In this document: positions 57,140 through 64,000 of the stretch, one piece after another | Position numbering within the stretch: position 1 is the stretch's first letter | Layout of the letters: each line of letters starts with the position of its first letter | From: Ectobacillus sp. JY-23 | GTDB taxonomy: Bacteria; Bacillota; Bacilli; Bacillales; Bacillaceae_G | NCBI RefSeq assembly: GCF_023022965.1 | Contig: NZ_CP095462.1 | Span: 2,294,001-2,358,000, forward strand | Direction: 5' to 3' | DNA: 64,000 nt | Program-made: the position numbers and the translations under genes | The notes under the pieces: generated by a model | Told to the model about the DNA's origin: nothing | The model's input: only the letters and a program-made list of their open reading frames with translations | Databases searched by the model: none

Positions 57140-57940
57140 ATGACAACAAACAGAATGGACGCATGGCTTATGAGCAATCAATTTAAAGAAATATTCGGAG
57201 CCGCGATAGCTGCCATAGGTACTATCACCGCGGCTATCGGTAGTACACCGCTTCCTTTTTTAGGCGATGGTCTAAAGAGTAATCTTGACCTATACGGCAA
57301 TGTTCTACAAGCAACAGGTAACGCACTAGAAGCTGACGGACAAGATGGCATATCTTTAGAAAAGATAGGCAATGAAATACAAGCCACTGGAAATTCAACT
57401 GTTGTTGCCGGTATCCTATTAGATCGGGACGGAGATGCTGGCCAAAGGGCAATTATAACTGGAAATTGGCTACAAGCTCTAGGGGGATTGACTGCACTTG
57501 GGGATGAATTTGAAGACCCTACGGCAGCAGGGCAAAACTTTAACATTATAGGAAACTTACTGCAAGCAATCGGAAATTCTCTGCAAGCAATTGGGGGTAT
57601 CCGGCAGCTTCGAGAAGAACAACAGGAGCAAAATCAAGAGGGAGAAGCAGAAACTTCTTCTGATAAAGAAGATCCATCTGACAAGGAGAAGAGGGTGGAT
57701 ACGAAAGAAGAGTCAAAAAAAGAGATTGGACCTAATGGCTTACTTATAATGGATCGCAATGAAACAATTATATTCGTAGGTAGCTGGGTGCAAGCCGTCG
57801 GGTCTGTCCTATCTCTAGTTGGTCAAATTCAAGAAGAAACACAGGAGGTAAGTGAGAAATCAGACGTGGATAAAAAGAATAAAAAAGAAATAAAAGATAC
57901 ACAAAAGGAAGATGATAAAGAAGAGTCGTCTGAAGAATAA
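57140..57940 (+). CDS. Repetitive Gly/Gln-rich protein with charged tail, function unknown
   Basis: 266 residues from the first ATG. A nine-residue motif of form G-N-x-hydrophobic-Q-A-x-G-N recurs at 53-61 (GNVLQATGN), 77-85, 108-116, 138-146 and, weaker, 214-222 (GSWVQAVGS). The motifs may form amphipathic packing surfaces. A strongly acidic/basic low-complexity stretch separates the fourth and fifth copies (155-197), and another ends the protein. It resembles repetitive proteins annotated only as domains of unknown function in Bacillus; no enzyme or transporter signature is seen. Start uncertain: no Shine-Dalgarno before 57140, and a TATAAT lies at 57131-57136, so ATG at 57155 or 57170 may be used. 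Convergent with the subtilase gene. Confidence 0.75.
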   Translation: MTTNRMDAWLMSNQFKEIFGAAIAAIGTITAAIGSTPLPFLGDGLKSNLDLYGNVLQATGNALEADGQDGISLEKIGNEIQATGNSTVVAGILLDRDGDAGQRAIITGNWLQALGGLTALGDEFEDPTAAGQNFNIIGNLLQAIGNSLQAIGGIRQLREEQQEQNQEGEAETSSDKEDPSDKEKRVDTKEESKKEIGPNGLLIMDRNETIIFVGSWVQAVGSVLSLVGQIQEETQEVSEKSDVDKKNKKEIKDTQKEDDKEESSEE

Positions 57941-57969
57941 GAGGGTGTCTCCATAGGAGATACTCTCTA
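57940..57969. terminator. Hairpin between repetitive-protein gene and subtilase gene
   Basis: GAGGGTGTCTCC pairs with GGAGATACTCTC with one G-U and one A-C-type weak pair; T-rich only modestly. It could serve both convergent genes. Confidence 0.5.
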
Positions 57970-57972
57970 TTT

Positions 57973-59208
57973 TCATGATAACAATAGTTTGAAAATTTGT
58001 TGCATCAATAGATATCCTTCACGTACAGAAGTAAAAGACTGTAAGCTTTGCAGCATCGTTAGCTTGACCTTCTCCGGTGAAAACGGGGGATATGCCTGCA
58101 AAATTAAAGCCGCCATTCCAGAGCAAATTCCCGTAGCCATGGATGTTCCCGATAATGTAATATACGTACCACCCACGATAGCCCCTGGATTTTGCAAACC
58201 AAGTGTAGAATTGGGTGAATAAGCAGCCGTAATATTACTGCCTGGCACAAATAAATCTGGTTTTAATAAACCATCTATTGTAGGGGATTTACTTGTGTAA
58301 GGTGCTTTTACATCATCAGAAATGCTAGCTGTATTCAAATCATCAATAGCACCTACGGTTACAACTTTTGGATGAATGCCAGGGGTATCAACTGAAAGTG
58401 CTGCTCCGTTGTTTCCTGCAGCAGCTACAACAAAAATACCTGCATCTATAGCCAATGCAGCAGCGCGCGCAAGAGGATCGTCGGAGTATGTTAATGTGGG
58501 TGGTCCTCCTAGCGATAGGTTCATTATTTTGATATTGAATTGTGCTTTATTTTGAATAACATAATCAATTCCAGCAATAACGGTAGAAGCTGAGCCGCCT
58601 CCACTACTATCTAATACCTTTACTCCAATTAATGAAGCATCTGGAGCAACCCCCGTGTATAATCCTCCCGAAATAGACCCATTTCCAGCGGCACAGCCCG
58701 CGACATGTGTACCATGACCATTATCATCATATGGTGCTGTTGCACCGTTAATAAAATCCTTAAAGTGGACAATGCGATTGATAGGCGTAACAAAATCAGG
58801 GTGTGGATAAATACCCGTATCAACAATTGCAATTCCTACATTCAAGCCTGTCAATCCAAACGTGTTTCTAGTAAAATTCGCCCCCACTGCTGCTGTGGCT
58901 ATATTTAAATTCGTACTTACTTTATAATCGCAGTAAATTTTTTCTATATCCTTTAATCTTGCTAATTGTCTTAAGCTTTTAATAGATAATTGCGCAGCCA
59001 TTAACTTCAGATTAATAATATTTAACCCTTCTTTTTCTTCAGGCCTTAACATAATTAAATCTTGTAATTTTTTCACAGAAGAATCCTTGCTAATCTGTAT
59101 AATAACAGGAATAATTGCAGGCGATGTAGCGTCTTTTTTTTCATTTTCACTTATTTCTCTTAGGAGTGCCTTATCAAACTTGTCCTCAAATTCAAAGCTC
59201 TCTTTCAT
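57973..59208 (-). CDS. S8 family serine peptidase (subtilisin-like), no signal peptide
   Basis: 411-residue subtilase. Catalytic triad D130 (AIVDTGIYP), H165 (NGHGTHVAG) and S356 (SGTSMATG), with oxyanion N266 in AAAGNNG. The N-terminal 100 residues resemble an I9-type propeptide (VIIQISKDSSVKKLQDL) but are not preceded by a signal peptide, so the enzyme is probably intracellular or released by lysis, like AprX. The start follows GGGAGGATATTA. Substrate unknown. The gene converges on that of the repetitive protein; a functional link is possible but unproven. Confidence 0.9.
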   Translation of the reverse strand: MKESFEFEDKFDKALLREISENEKKDATSPAIIPVIIQISKDSSVKKLQDLIMLRPEEKEGLNIINLKLMAAQLSIKSLRQLARLKDIEKIYCDYKVSTNLNIATAAVGANFTRNTFGLTGLNVGIAIVDTGIYPHPDFVTPINRIVHFKDFINGATAPYDDNGHGTHVAGCAAGNGSISGGLYTGVAPDASLIGVKVLDSSGGGSASTVIAGIDYVIQNKAQFNIKIMNLSLGGPPTLTYSDDPLARAAALAIDAGIFVVAAAGNNGAALSVDTPGIHPKVVTVGAIDDLNTASISDDVKAPYTSKSPTIDGLLKPDLFVPGSNITAAYSPNSTLGLQNPGAIVGGTYITLSGTSMATGICSGMAALILQAYPPFSPEKVKLTMLQSLQSFTSVREGYLLMQQIFKLLLS

Positions 59209-59304
59209 TAATATCCTCCCTTATTCAATCAAACATGTCTTTAGTACAAGGTATGTAAAACAAAGAAAACTGACATGGATACTAGAGGATTTTTTTGTAC
59301 ATAA

Positions 59305-59482
59305 GGTTCTGTTAAATTTCTTTGTTGATTCCCGTTACGTAGGTTCGCTTTCCGCGGGCGGTCAGGGAGTCTCCTCAGCACTATGCACCTGCGGGGTCTC
59401 ACTCGCTTTTCCCGGAGGAGTCTCACATCCTTTACTCCAATCAACAAGTGCGAATGATCAACATTGGACTTTAACACAGCCG
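59305..59482. repeat. MITE-like element, complete copy with target duplication
   Basis: 178 bp. The left end GGTTCTGTTAAATTTCTTTG and the reverse complement of the right end, GGCTGTGTTAAAGTCCAATG, are inverted repeats. Flanks GTACATAA (59297-59304) and GTATATAA (59483-59490) match at 7 of 8 positions. Lies between the subtilase gene start and the YjcZ-type gene. Confidence 0.9.
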
Positions 59483-59525
59483 TATATAAAGAAAGACCCC
59501 TGTATACACAAGGGCCTAATAGTTT

Positions 59526-59645
59526 TTAGCCATCATAACCAAGGAAACTTGCACCAATGATAATCAAAAGGATAAATAATACAACCACTAAAGCAAAGCC
59601 GCCATAACCATAGCCGCAGCCACCATAACCACCGTAACCGTACAT
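59526..59645 (-). CDS. YjcZ family sporulation peptide (39 residues)
   Basis: Too short for usual ORF cut-offs. The product begins with a Gly/Tyr repeat ([16 protein letters not shown]) followed by one hydrophobic helix ([15 protein letters not shown]) and ends FLGYDG. This is the pattern of the YjcZ/SscA-type small sporulation membrane proteins. AAGGAGGCACAAAGCT precedes the ATG. Single gene; no convincing sporulation promoter could be fixed. A weak hairpin lies downstream at about 59497-59518. Role in B. subtilis relatives is in spore coat or germination and not well defined. Confidence 0.88.
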   Translation of the reverse strand: MYGYGGYGGCGYGYGGFALVVVLFILLIIIGASFLGYDG

Positions 59646-59772
59646 AGCTTTGTGCCTCCTTATATATTACTAAGATGTGTGTACAAAGATATAATATGGT
59701 TATACGATGCTTTTGCGCACGTCCGAAATAAAATGGGCGTTGTAGCATGTGTCCTATGTCGTTCCTCTTTGT

Positions 59773-59801
59773 TTTACAGTATGTGTATCATTGACTATAA
59801 T
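59773..59801 (+). promoter_or_regulatory. Predicted promoter of pdxK
   Basis: -35 TTTACA (59773-59778), 17 nt spacer, -10 TATAAT (59796-59801), 31 nt before the start codon. Confidence 0.6.
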
Positions 59802-59832
59802 AAAGAAAAAACATCAATGGGGGTACAAACAG

Positions 59833-60654
59833 ATGACATTACATAAAGCACTCACAATTGCTGGTTCCGATACAAGCGGTGGTGCCGGAATTCAAGCCGA
59901 TCTGAAAACATTCCAAGAGCTTGGTGTATATGGAATGACAGCTTTAACGACAATTGTAACAATGGATCCGCATGAAGGTTGGGCACATAATGTATTTCCA
60001 ATTGCAGCCTCTACATTAAAACCACAACTAGAGACTGTAATAGAGGGCGTCGGTGTTGATGCATTAAAAACAGGGATGCTGGGATCTGTTGAAATCATTG
60101 AAATGGTTGCAGACGAGCTAGAAAAACACAATCTTCGCAACGTTGTCGTTGACCCGGTAATGGTTTGTAAAGGTGCGGATGAGGCGCTTCATCCTGAAAC
60201 AAACGATGCCTTGCGCGATATTCTTGTTCCTAAAGCTTTAATTGTTACACCTAATTTATTTGAAGCATATCAATTGAGCGGCGTAAAAATTAATAGCTTA
60301 GATGATATGAAGGAAGCGGCGCAAAAGATTCATGCGTTAGGTGCAAAATATGTCCTGATTAAGGGCGGCAGTAAGCTAGGAACAGAAAAGGCCATCGATT
60401 TATTATTCGACGGAGAAACATTCGATCTTTTAGAATCCGATAAAATAGAGACATCAAATACACATGGTGCTGGTTGCACATACTCAGCAGCAATTGCCGC
60501 TGAAATTGCGAAAGGTGCTCCTGTAAAAGAAGCTATTTCTACAGCAAAAGCATTTATTACAGATGCCATCCGCCATTCTTTCACATTAAATGAATATGTT
60601 GGACCAACACATCACGGGGCATACCGCAAGTTTGGCGCCGGAAAAGAAAAGTAA
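59833..60654 (+). CDS. pdxK: Pyridoxine/pyridoxal (and HMP) kinase
   Basis: 273-residue ThiD-like ribokinase-family enzyme phosphorylating B6 vitamers and possibly hydroxymethylpyrimidine. The N-terminal ALTIAGSDTSGGAGIQADLKTF, DPVMVCKGADE (with the Cys typical of this subclass) and the anion-hole motif THGAGCTYSAA are visible. ATG at 59833 follows TGGGGGTACAAACAG; the frame stays open 28 codons upstream but that part overlaps the promoter. Close to B. subtilis PdxK (ThiD2/YwdB) in length and sequence. Confidence 0.94.
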   Translation: MTLHKALTIAGSDTSGGAGIQADLKTFQELGVYGMTALTTIVTMDPHEGWAHNVFPIAASTLKPQLETVIEGVGVDALKTGMLGSVEIIEMVADELEKHNLRNVVVDPVMVCKGADEALHPETNDALRDILVPKALIVTPNLFEAYQLSGVKINSLDDMKEAAQKIHALGAKYVLIKGGSKLGTEKAIDLLFDGETFDLLESDKIETSNTHGAGCTYSAAIAAEIAKGAPVKEAISTAKAFITDAIRHSFTLNEYVGPTHHGAYRKFGAGKEK

Positions 60655-60687
60655 GCAGCCATTTGGCTGCTTATTCCTGCCTATGGC

Positions 60688-61767
60688 TCATCTATCTGCC
60701 AGCCATTCCTCCACTTGCTTTGCAAAAAGATGCGTATCCAAAATCCCCCCCATATGTCCGTATATACTATGAAATCCAAAAAAGCTAGCTTTCTTTCCAA
60801 GCACCTGTAACTGCTTTACAGTTTCCTCACTCATATATGCAGGCTGCAGAGTATCTTCATAGCAAGAGATTAATAAAACCTTCGCTTGAATACGCTCCAG
60901 CGCTTCCTGCATATTTGAAAAACCGGCTGATATATCTTGCAGCATAGTAGCACGTGATGTATAAAGCCAGTGGTTTGCATCACAATAGGTGATGTTTTCC
61001 TTTACTTTTTCATAGATTTCTATCTCGTACGCCACCGCTCGCTCCATATCTTGCGGGGCTTGTAGCGTTTCTCGACTACTTTTGTACATATCTTCATACC
61101 ACTTTGTACTAAACGCATTTGTGTACATCATTTGAGCAGCTAGATGAAGTCCTTCAAAAGGCTCTGCTTTTCCGTAATATTGACCACCATTCCAATTCGA
61201 ATCCAGCTGTATTGCACGAATGGCGTGCTGTAGCACATTACATGATGTGAAAATTGGACTTTGCGCATTTGTTATTACACCAATACAGCGTTCTACCATA
61301 TTCGATTCTTTAACCGCCCAATGAAGTGCAATCATTCCTCCAGCGGAAGGACCAATCACCGCATGTAGCTTCTGAATACCTAAAGAAGCAAGCAATTCTT
61401 TTTGAATTTTGACCATGTCTGCAAAAGTGAATACTGGAAAATCCATCCCATATGGCTTTCCTGTTGCAATATTTATAGAAGCGGGGCCAGTTGCAATAAC
61501 ATTGGGATTTTTTTGTTGAACGTTACATAGATTTTCTGTACAAATTACAAAAAAACGGCTCGTATCTATTGCTTTATCATCTCCAATTAAGTCTCCCCAC
61601 CAGCTGATCGCTTGACTTGTCGCACTAAAATAATGACAGACAAGAATTACATTGTCTTTTTGTTTATTCAAAGTACCGTATGTTTCATAACCGATTTGAA
61701 TGGGAATTTCTTTTCCACAATTAAATCGATAGCTACTTTGCGAAAAAACTGACCTCTTTACTAGCAA
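60688..61767 (-). CDS. MetX-like alpha/beta-hydrolase acyltransferase
   Basis: 359 residues related to homoserine O-acetyltransferase MetX. Conserved order: IPIQIGYETYGTLN, GKPYGMDFPVFTFADMVKIQ (as in MetX), nucleophile elbow GPSAGGMIA (S141), a late Asp in CYEDTLQP, and His in IYGHMGG. Two usual MetX features differ: the HALTGD-type motif is CHYFSATSQ, and the elbow is GPSAGG rather than GGSMGG. So it may use another acyl acceptor. I chose TTG at 61765-61767, which has GAGGGGAG eight bases upstream; an ATG nine codons earlier has no site. Overlaps in role with MetA if it is a true homoserine acetyltransferase. Confidence 0.82.
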   Translation of the reverse strand: MLVKRSVFSQSSYRFNCGKEIPIQIGYETYGTLNKQKDNVILVCHYFSATSQAISWWGDLIGDDKAIDTSRFFVICTENLCNVQQKNPNVIATGPASINIATGKPYGMDFPVFTFADMVKIQKELLASLGIQKLHAVIGPSAGGMIALHWAVKESNMVERCIGVITNAQSPIFTSCNVLQHAIRAIQLDSNWNGGQYYGKAEPFEGLHLAAQMMYTNAFSTKWYEDMYKSSRETLQAPQDMERAVAYEIEIYEKVKENITYCDANHWLYTSRATMLQDISAGFSNMQEALERIQAKVLLISCYEDTLQPAYMSEETVKQLQVLGKKASFFGFHSIYGHMGGILDTHLFAKQVEEWLADR

Positions 61768-61827
61768 GCTCCCATCTCCCCTCTTGTATTTCAATACGAG
61801 GAAAAAACATCATTCCCTTCTTTTTTA

Positions 61828-61910
61828 ATTTCTGCAACAGGGATTTGCTCTCTTCGGGCAGTCAGCAATTGTCTCCAGTCCAATCCATATTCAGCTTTAA
61901 CACACCCTTC
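61828..61910. repeat. Decayed MITE-like element
   Basis: AATTTCTGCAACAGGG, CTTCGGGCAGTCAG and AGCTTTAACACACCC align with the start, middle and end of the 4.74 and 59.31 kb copies; the central half is missing. Confidence 0.65.
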
Positions 61911-62240
61911 ACGTAACACATACCTCCCAATTGAGGCCGTATCCTGCAAGAGATACAAGTTGATAAGAGAAGGCGAATCAAATAAAATGGCAGTAAATTA
62001 GATTTTATATTATAATTATTTTCGTATATTTTTTGAGTACATGGAAATTATTTCTTTATTTCTACTACCTTCTTTTTTCATTTTATTAATTAAGTACCTT
62101 TACTAACATCGATATGTTCGATTTATTACGAAAACTTAATCGTTATATATTGTTTTTTGAATTTTAAATGAAATTAACCTTTTATATCACGCAACCTTTA
62201 AGAGAGGATTCATATCATTTCAAGATAGGAGGTTTATTAT
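61911..62240 (+). other. Leader region of the last gene with S-box-like fossil
   Basis: No gene seen. At 61949-61978 the plus strand reads ATCCTGCA, 13 nt, GATAAGAGAAG, closely like the 3' part of the SAM-I aptamer in front of metY (14 nt apart there). The 5' conserved core is missing, so it is at best a fragment. From 61980 on the DNA is very AT-rich until AGGAGG at 62227-62232. Confidence 0.4.
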
Positions 62241-64000
62241 ATGAGAACTAACCAGTATCAATCCTCTTTGAAAAGACACTCGTCTAAACCTTCATTACAA
62301 TTTACAATGAATAAAAAAACTGAAATTTTAGACATAAATGAAGATGGTCTTGTCCTACTCGGCTGGGAGCTTCAGGATATTTTAGGATCTTCTTTATTAT
62401 CTCTTGCACATTCTGAAGACAGAGAATCAGTTGCTTCCTATTTTCAAAGATGTAGCTCTCATGAATACATTTCATTTCGCATATTAAGTAAACATCAAGA
62501 TTACATCCTTATTCAACAATACGCTCGATTAATAGAAGATAGCGAGGGACACCTGCACTTTTTCGCGACCCTCGACAAATTCCATAGACAGACGGACGAT
62601 TTATTAAGCGGACAACAGAAGCTTTTAGAATTCATTGCAAAAGGAATGCCGCTTACCCTTATTTTAGAGGAAATTATCTACACTGCAGAACAAATACAGC
62701 CTGATATTATAGGATCTATTTTATTACTAAAAGAAGGGCGCTTGTATCATGGCGCCGCATCAAAGTTACCTGATACATACACGCATGCATTGAACGGGGT
62801 TCAATTCGGCCCAGGTGTTGGCTCTTGTGGTACTGCTGCTTATCTAAAACAATTAATTATCGTAGAGGATATTGCCACGGACCCTTACTGGGAACATTAT
62901 AAAGAGCTCGCATTAAGTCATGACCTTAAATCTTGTTGGTCTCTTCCTATTTTTTCTTCTAACAATGATGTGCTTGGTACGTTTGCAATCTATCATACGT
63001 ATTGTAAGAAGCCATCACAGGAAGATATTGAGTTTTTTTATACTTTCTCTTATTTAGCGGGATTGGCAATCGAACAGACTGAGATTAAACAAGCGCGAGA
63101 TGAGAGTGAGCAGCGATATAAGTCACTTTTTGAGCAAAATATTAATGCTGTTATTTCATTAGATTTAGAAGGACGCTTTCTAGATGTGAACGAAGCAGCT
63201 CTCGCTCTAGGTAGTTTTACAAGACAGCACCTTATAAATACATATTTTACAGATTGGATTGTCAAAGAAGACCTTGCAGCTACATTGGAATTGTTTGAAA
63301 AAACCAAGGACGGATCATCTCAATCTGCATGTTTGCGACTATTAAAAATCGATAAGCAAATCGTTCATCTAAATGTGACTTTTATCCCTATTCTTGTAGA
63401 TCATAAGGTAACTGGTATCTATGTAATGGCTGTCGATATTACAGAACATATAACACAAGAAGAAACAATTCGACATATGGCTTACTATGATGCACTCACA
63501 GCATTACCTAATCGCAGATTATTTTATAAACGTATAGAAGAGGCTGTACTTGCAAAGAATCCGTTCTCTATCCTGTATATGGATGTAGATCGCTTTAAGC
63601 ACATCAATGATTCTTTAGGCCATAATATCGGTGACAAATTGCTTGTGCATGTGGGAGATCGTTTACAACAAAGTATCGGTAAAGATGGAAGCGTATTTCG
63701 ATTAGGGGGAGATGAGTTTACAATATTTACAATCGAATCCGATCATCATGATTCTGCCATTTATTTAGCGAAAAAATTGCTGCAAGCGTTTGAACCTGCT
63801 TTTGTTGTGGATGATTTCACCCTTCATGTCACCCCTAGCATTGGGATATCACGCTATCCGCAGGATGGAACAGATGTAGAAACCTTGCTTAAACACGCTG
63901 ATATTGCTATGTATAACGCCAAAAAAGGTGGTAAAAATCAATATCGTACGTATCAACCAAGTACACAATTGCCTGCTCCCAGCCCATTTTTATTACATGA
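62241..64000 (+). CDS. PAS-GAF-PAS-GGDEF sensory protein (3' end outside window)
   Basis: Open from ATG at 62241 (AGATAGGAGG upstream) to the window edge, 586 residues so far, no signal peptide or membrane segment. An N-terminal PAS-like domain (about 22-115), then a GAF domain (about 125-285, with GVGSCGTAAYLKQ typical of the family), a second PAS (about 292-405), and a GGDEF domain with DALTALPNRR and an intact GGDEF near residue 489-493. The I-site Arg-x-x-Asp before GGDEF is absent, unlike the 14.3 kb protein. An EAL domain may follow beyond the window. A cytoplasmic cyclic-di-GMP cyclase responding to a small ligand is likely. Confidence 0.92.
   Translation, partial: MRTNQYQSSLKRHSSKPSLQFTMNKKTEILDINEDGLVLLGWELQDILGSSLLSLAHSEDRESVASYFQRCSSHEYISFRILSKHQDYILIQQYARLIEDSEGHLHFFATLDKFHRQTDDLLSGQQKLLEFIAKGMPLTLILEEIIYTAEQIQPDIIGSILLLKEGRLYHGAASKLPDTYTHALNGVQFGPGVGSCGTAAYLKQLIIVEDIATDPYWEHYKELALSHDLKSCWSLPIFSSNNDVLGTFAIYHTYCKKPSQEDIEFFYTFSYLAGLAIEQTEIKQARDESEQRYKSLFEQNINAVISLDLEGRFLDVNEAALALGSFTRQHLINTYFTDWIVKEDLAATLELFEKTKDGSSQSACLRLLKIDKQIVHLNVTFIPILVDHKVTGIYVMAVDITEHITQEETIRHMAYYDALTALPNRRLFYKRIEEAVLAKNPFSILYMDVDRFKHINDSLGHNIGDKLLVHVGDRLQQSIGKDGSVFRLGGDEFTIFTIESDHHDSAIYLAKKLLQAFEPAFVVDDFTLHVTPSIGISRYPQDGTDVETLLKHADIAMYNAKKGGKNQYRTYQPSTQLPAPSPFLLH

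Noticed and set aside
59241-59477. Open frame of 78 codons on the minus strand
   Set aside because: Also covered by a copy of the repeat element; its similarity to the 4682-4882 frame is due to the repeat.

Overview
The window looks like chromosome of a low-to-moderate G+C, endospore-forming Bacillaceae species. The supporting evidence is strong AGGAGG-type ribosome binding sites, frequent GTG/TTG starts, spore genes (ger operon, cwlJ-gerQ, rsfA, pbpG, a YjcZ-type peptide), and a gene order that follows the ywj-ywi-ywh-ywf-ywd region of Bacillus subtilis: rpoE, acdA, fadF, clsB, uvsE, argS, ywiB, speB/speE, pbpG, ywhD/C/B, ywfO, rsfA, lipL, pta, hemQ, gerQ, ywdK/I/J, ung, pdxK. No rRNA, tRNA, CRISPR array or intact transposase was seen.

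Layout. 1-11.9 kb (minus strand): 5' part of rpoE, then a fatty/branched-acid catabolism block: icmF with its TetR regulator, two acyl-CoA dehydrogenases, 3-hydroxybutyryl-CoA dehydrogenase, thiolase and the FadF-type Fe-S oxidoreductase. A FadR-like operator lies inside the fadF promoter. 12-17.1 kb (plus): cardiolipin synthase, UvsE, a PAS-GGDEF-EAL protein and methionine aminopeptidase. 17.2-21.6 kb (minus): a small unknown, argS-ywiB, speE-speB. 21.8-25.9 kb (plus): a four-gene germination receptor operon (A, D, B, C order). 26.1-27.4 kb (minus): wreck of a ugp-type glycerol-3-phosphate ABC transporter, next to a divergent glycerophosphodiesterase. 28.7-41 kb: PbpG, YwhD/YwhC/YwhB, an HD phosphohydrolase, RsfA, a MarR-nitroreductase-monooxygenase operon, LipL, Pta, HemQ, CwlJ-GerQ. 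41-50.8 kb: YwdK/YwdI/K+ channel, NCS2 permease, HAD phosphatase, Ung, an OYE-family reductase, a nucleotidyltransferase-like gene and an ABC-2 exporter translationally coupled to an SGNH hydrolase. 50.9-56.9 kb (minus): hom-thrC-thrB and metY-metA, the latter under a SAM-I riboswitch. 57-64 kb: a repetitive protein of unknown role, a subtilase, YjcZ peptide, pdxK, a MetX-like acyltransferase and the start of a PAS-GAF-PAS-GGDEF protein.

The genes work together mainly as (i) acyl-CoA breakdown feeding electrons through FadF, with IcmF linking isobutyryl-CoA and butyryl-CoA; (ii) polyamine synthesis; (iii) sporulation and germination; (iv) aspartate-family amino acid synthesis, where homoserine is split between threonine and methionine.

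The most striking structure not explained by genes is a family of about 170-180 bp non-coding elements with about 25 bp terminal inverted repeats. Four copies are near full length (4.74, 34.19, 56.59, 59.31 kb). Three of these have imperfect 8 bp flanking direct repeats. At least four more are deleted or decayed (25.99, 27.65, 47.10, 61.83 kb). One copy sits exactly between the SAM riboswitch terminator and metY. I saw no clear undescribed multi-gene defence or biosynthetic system.
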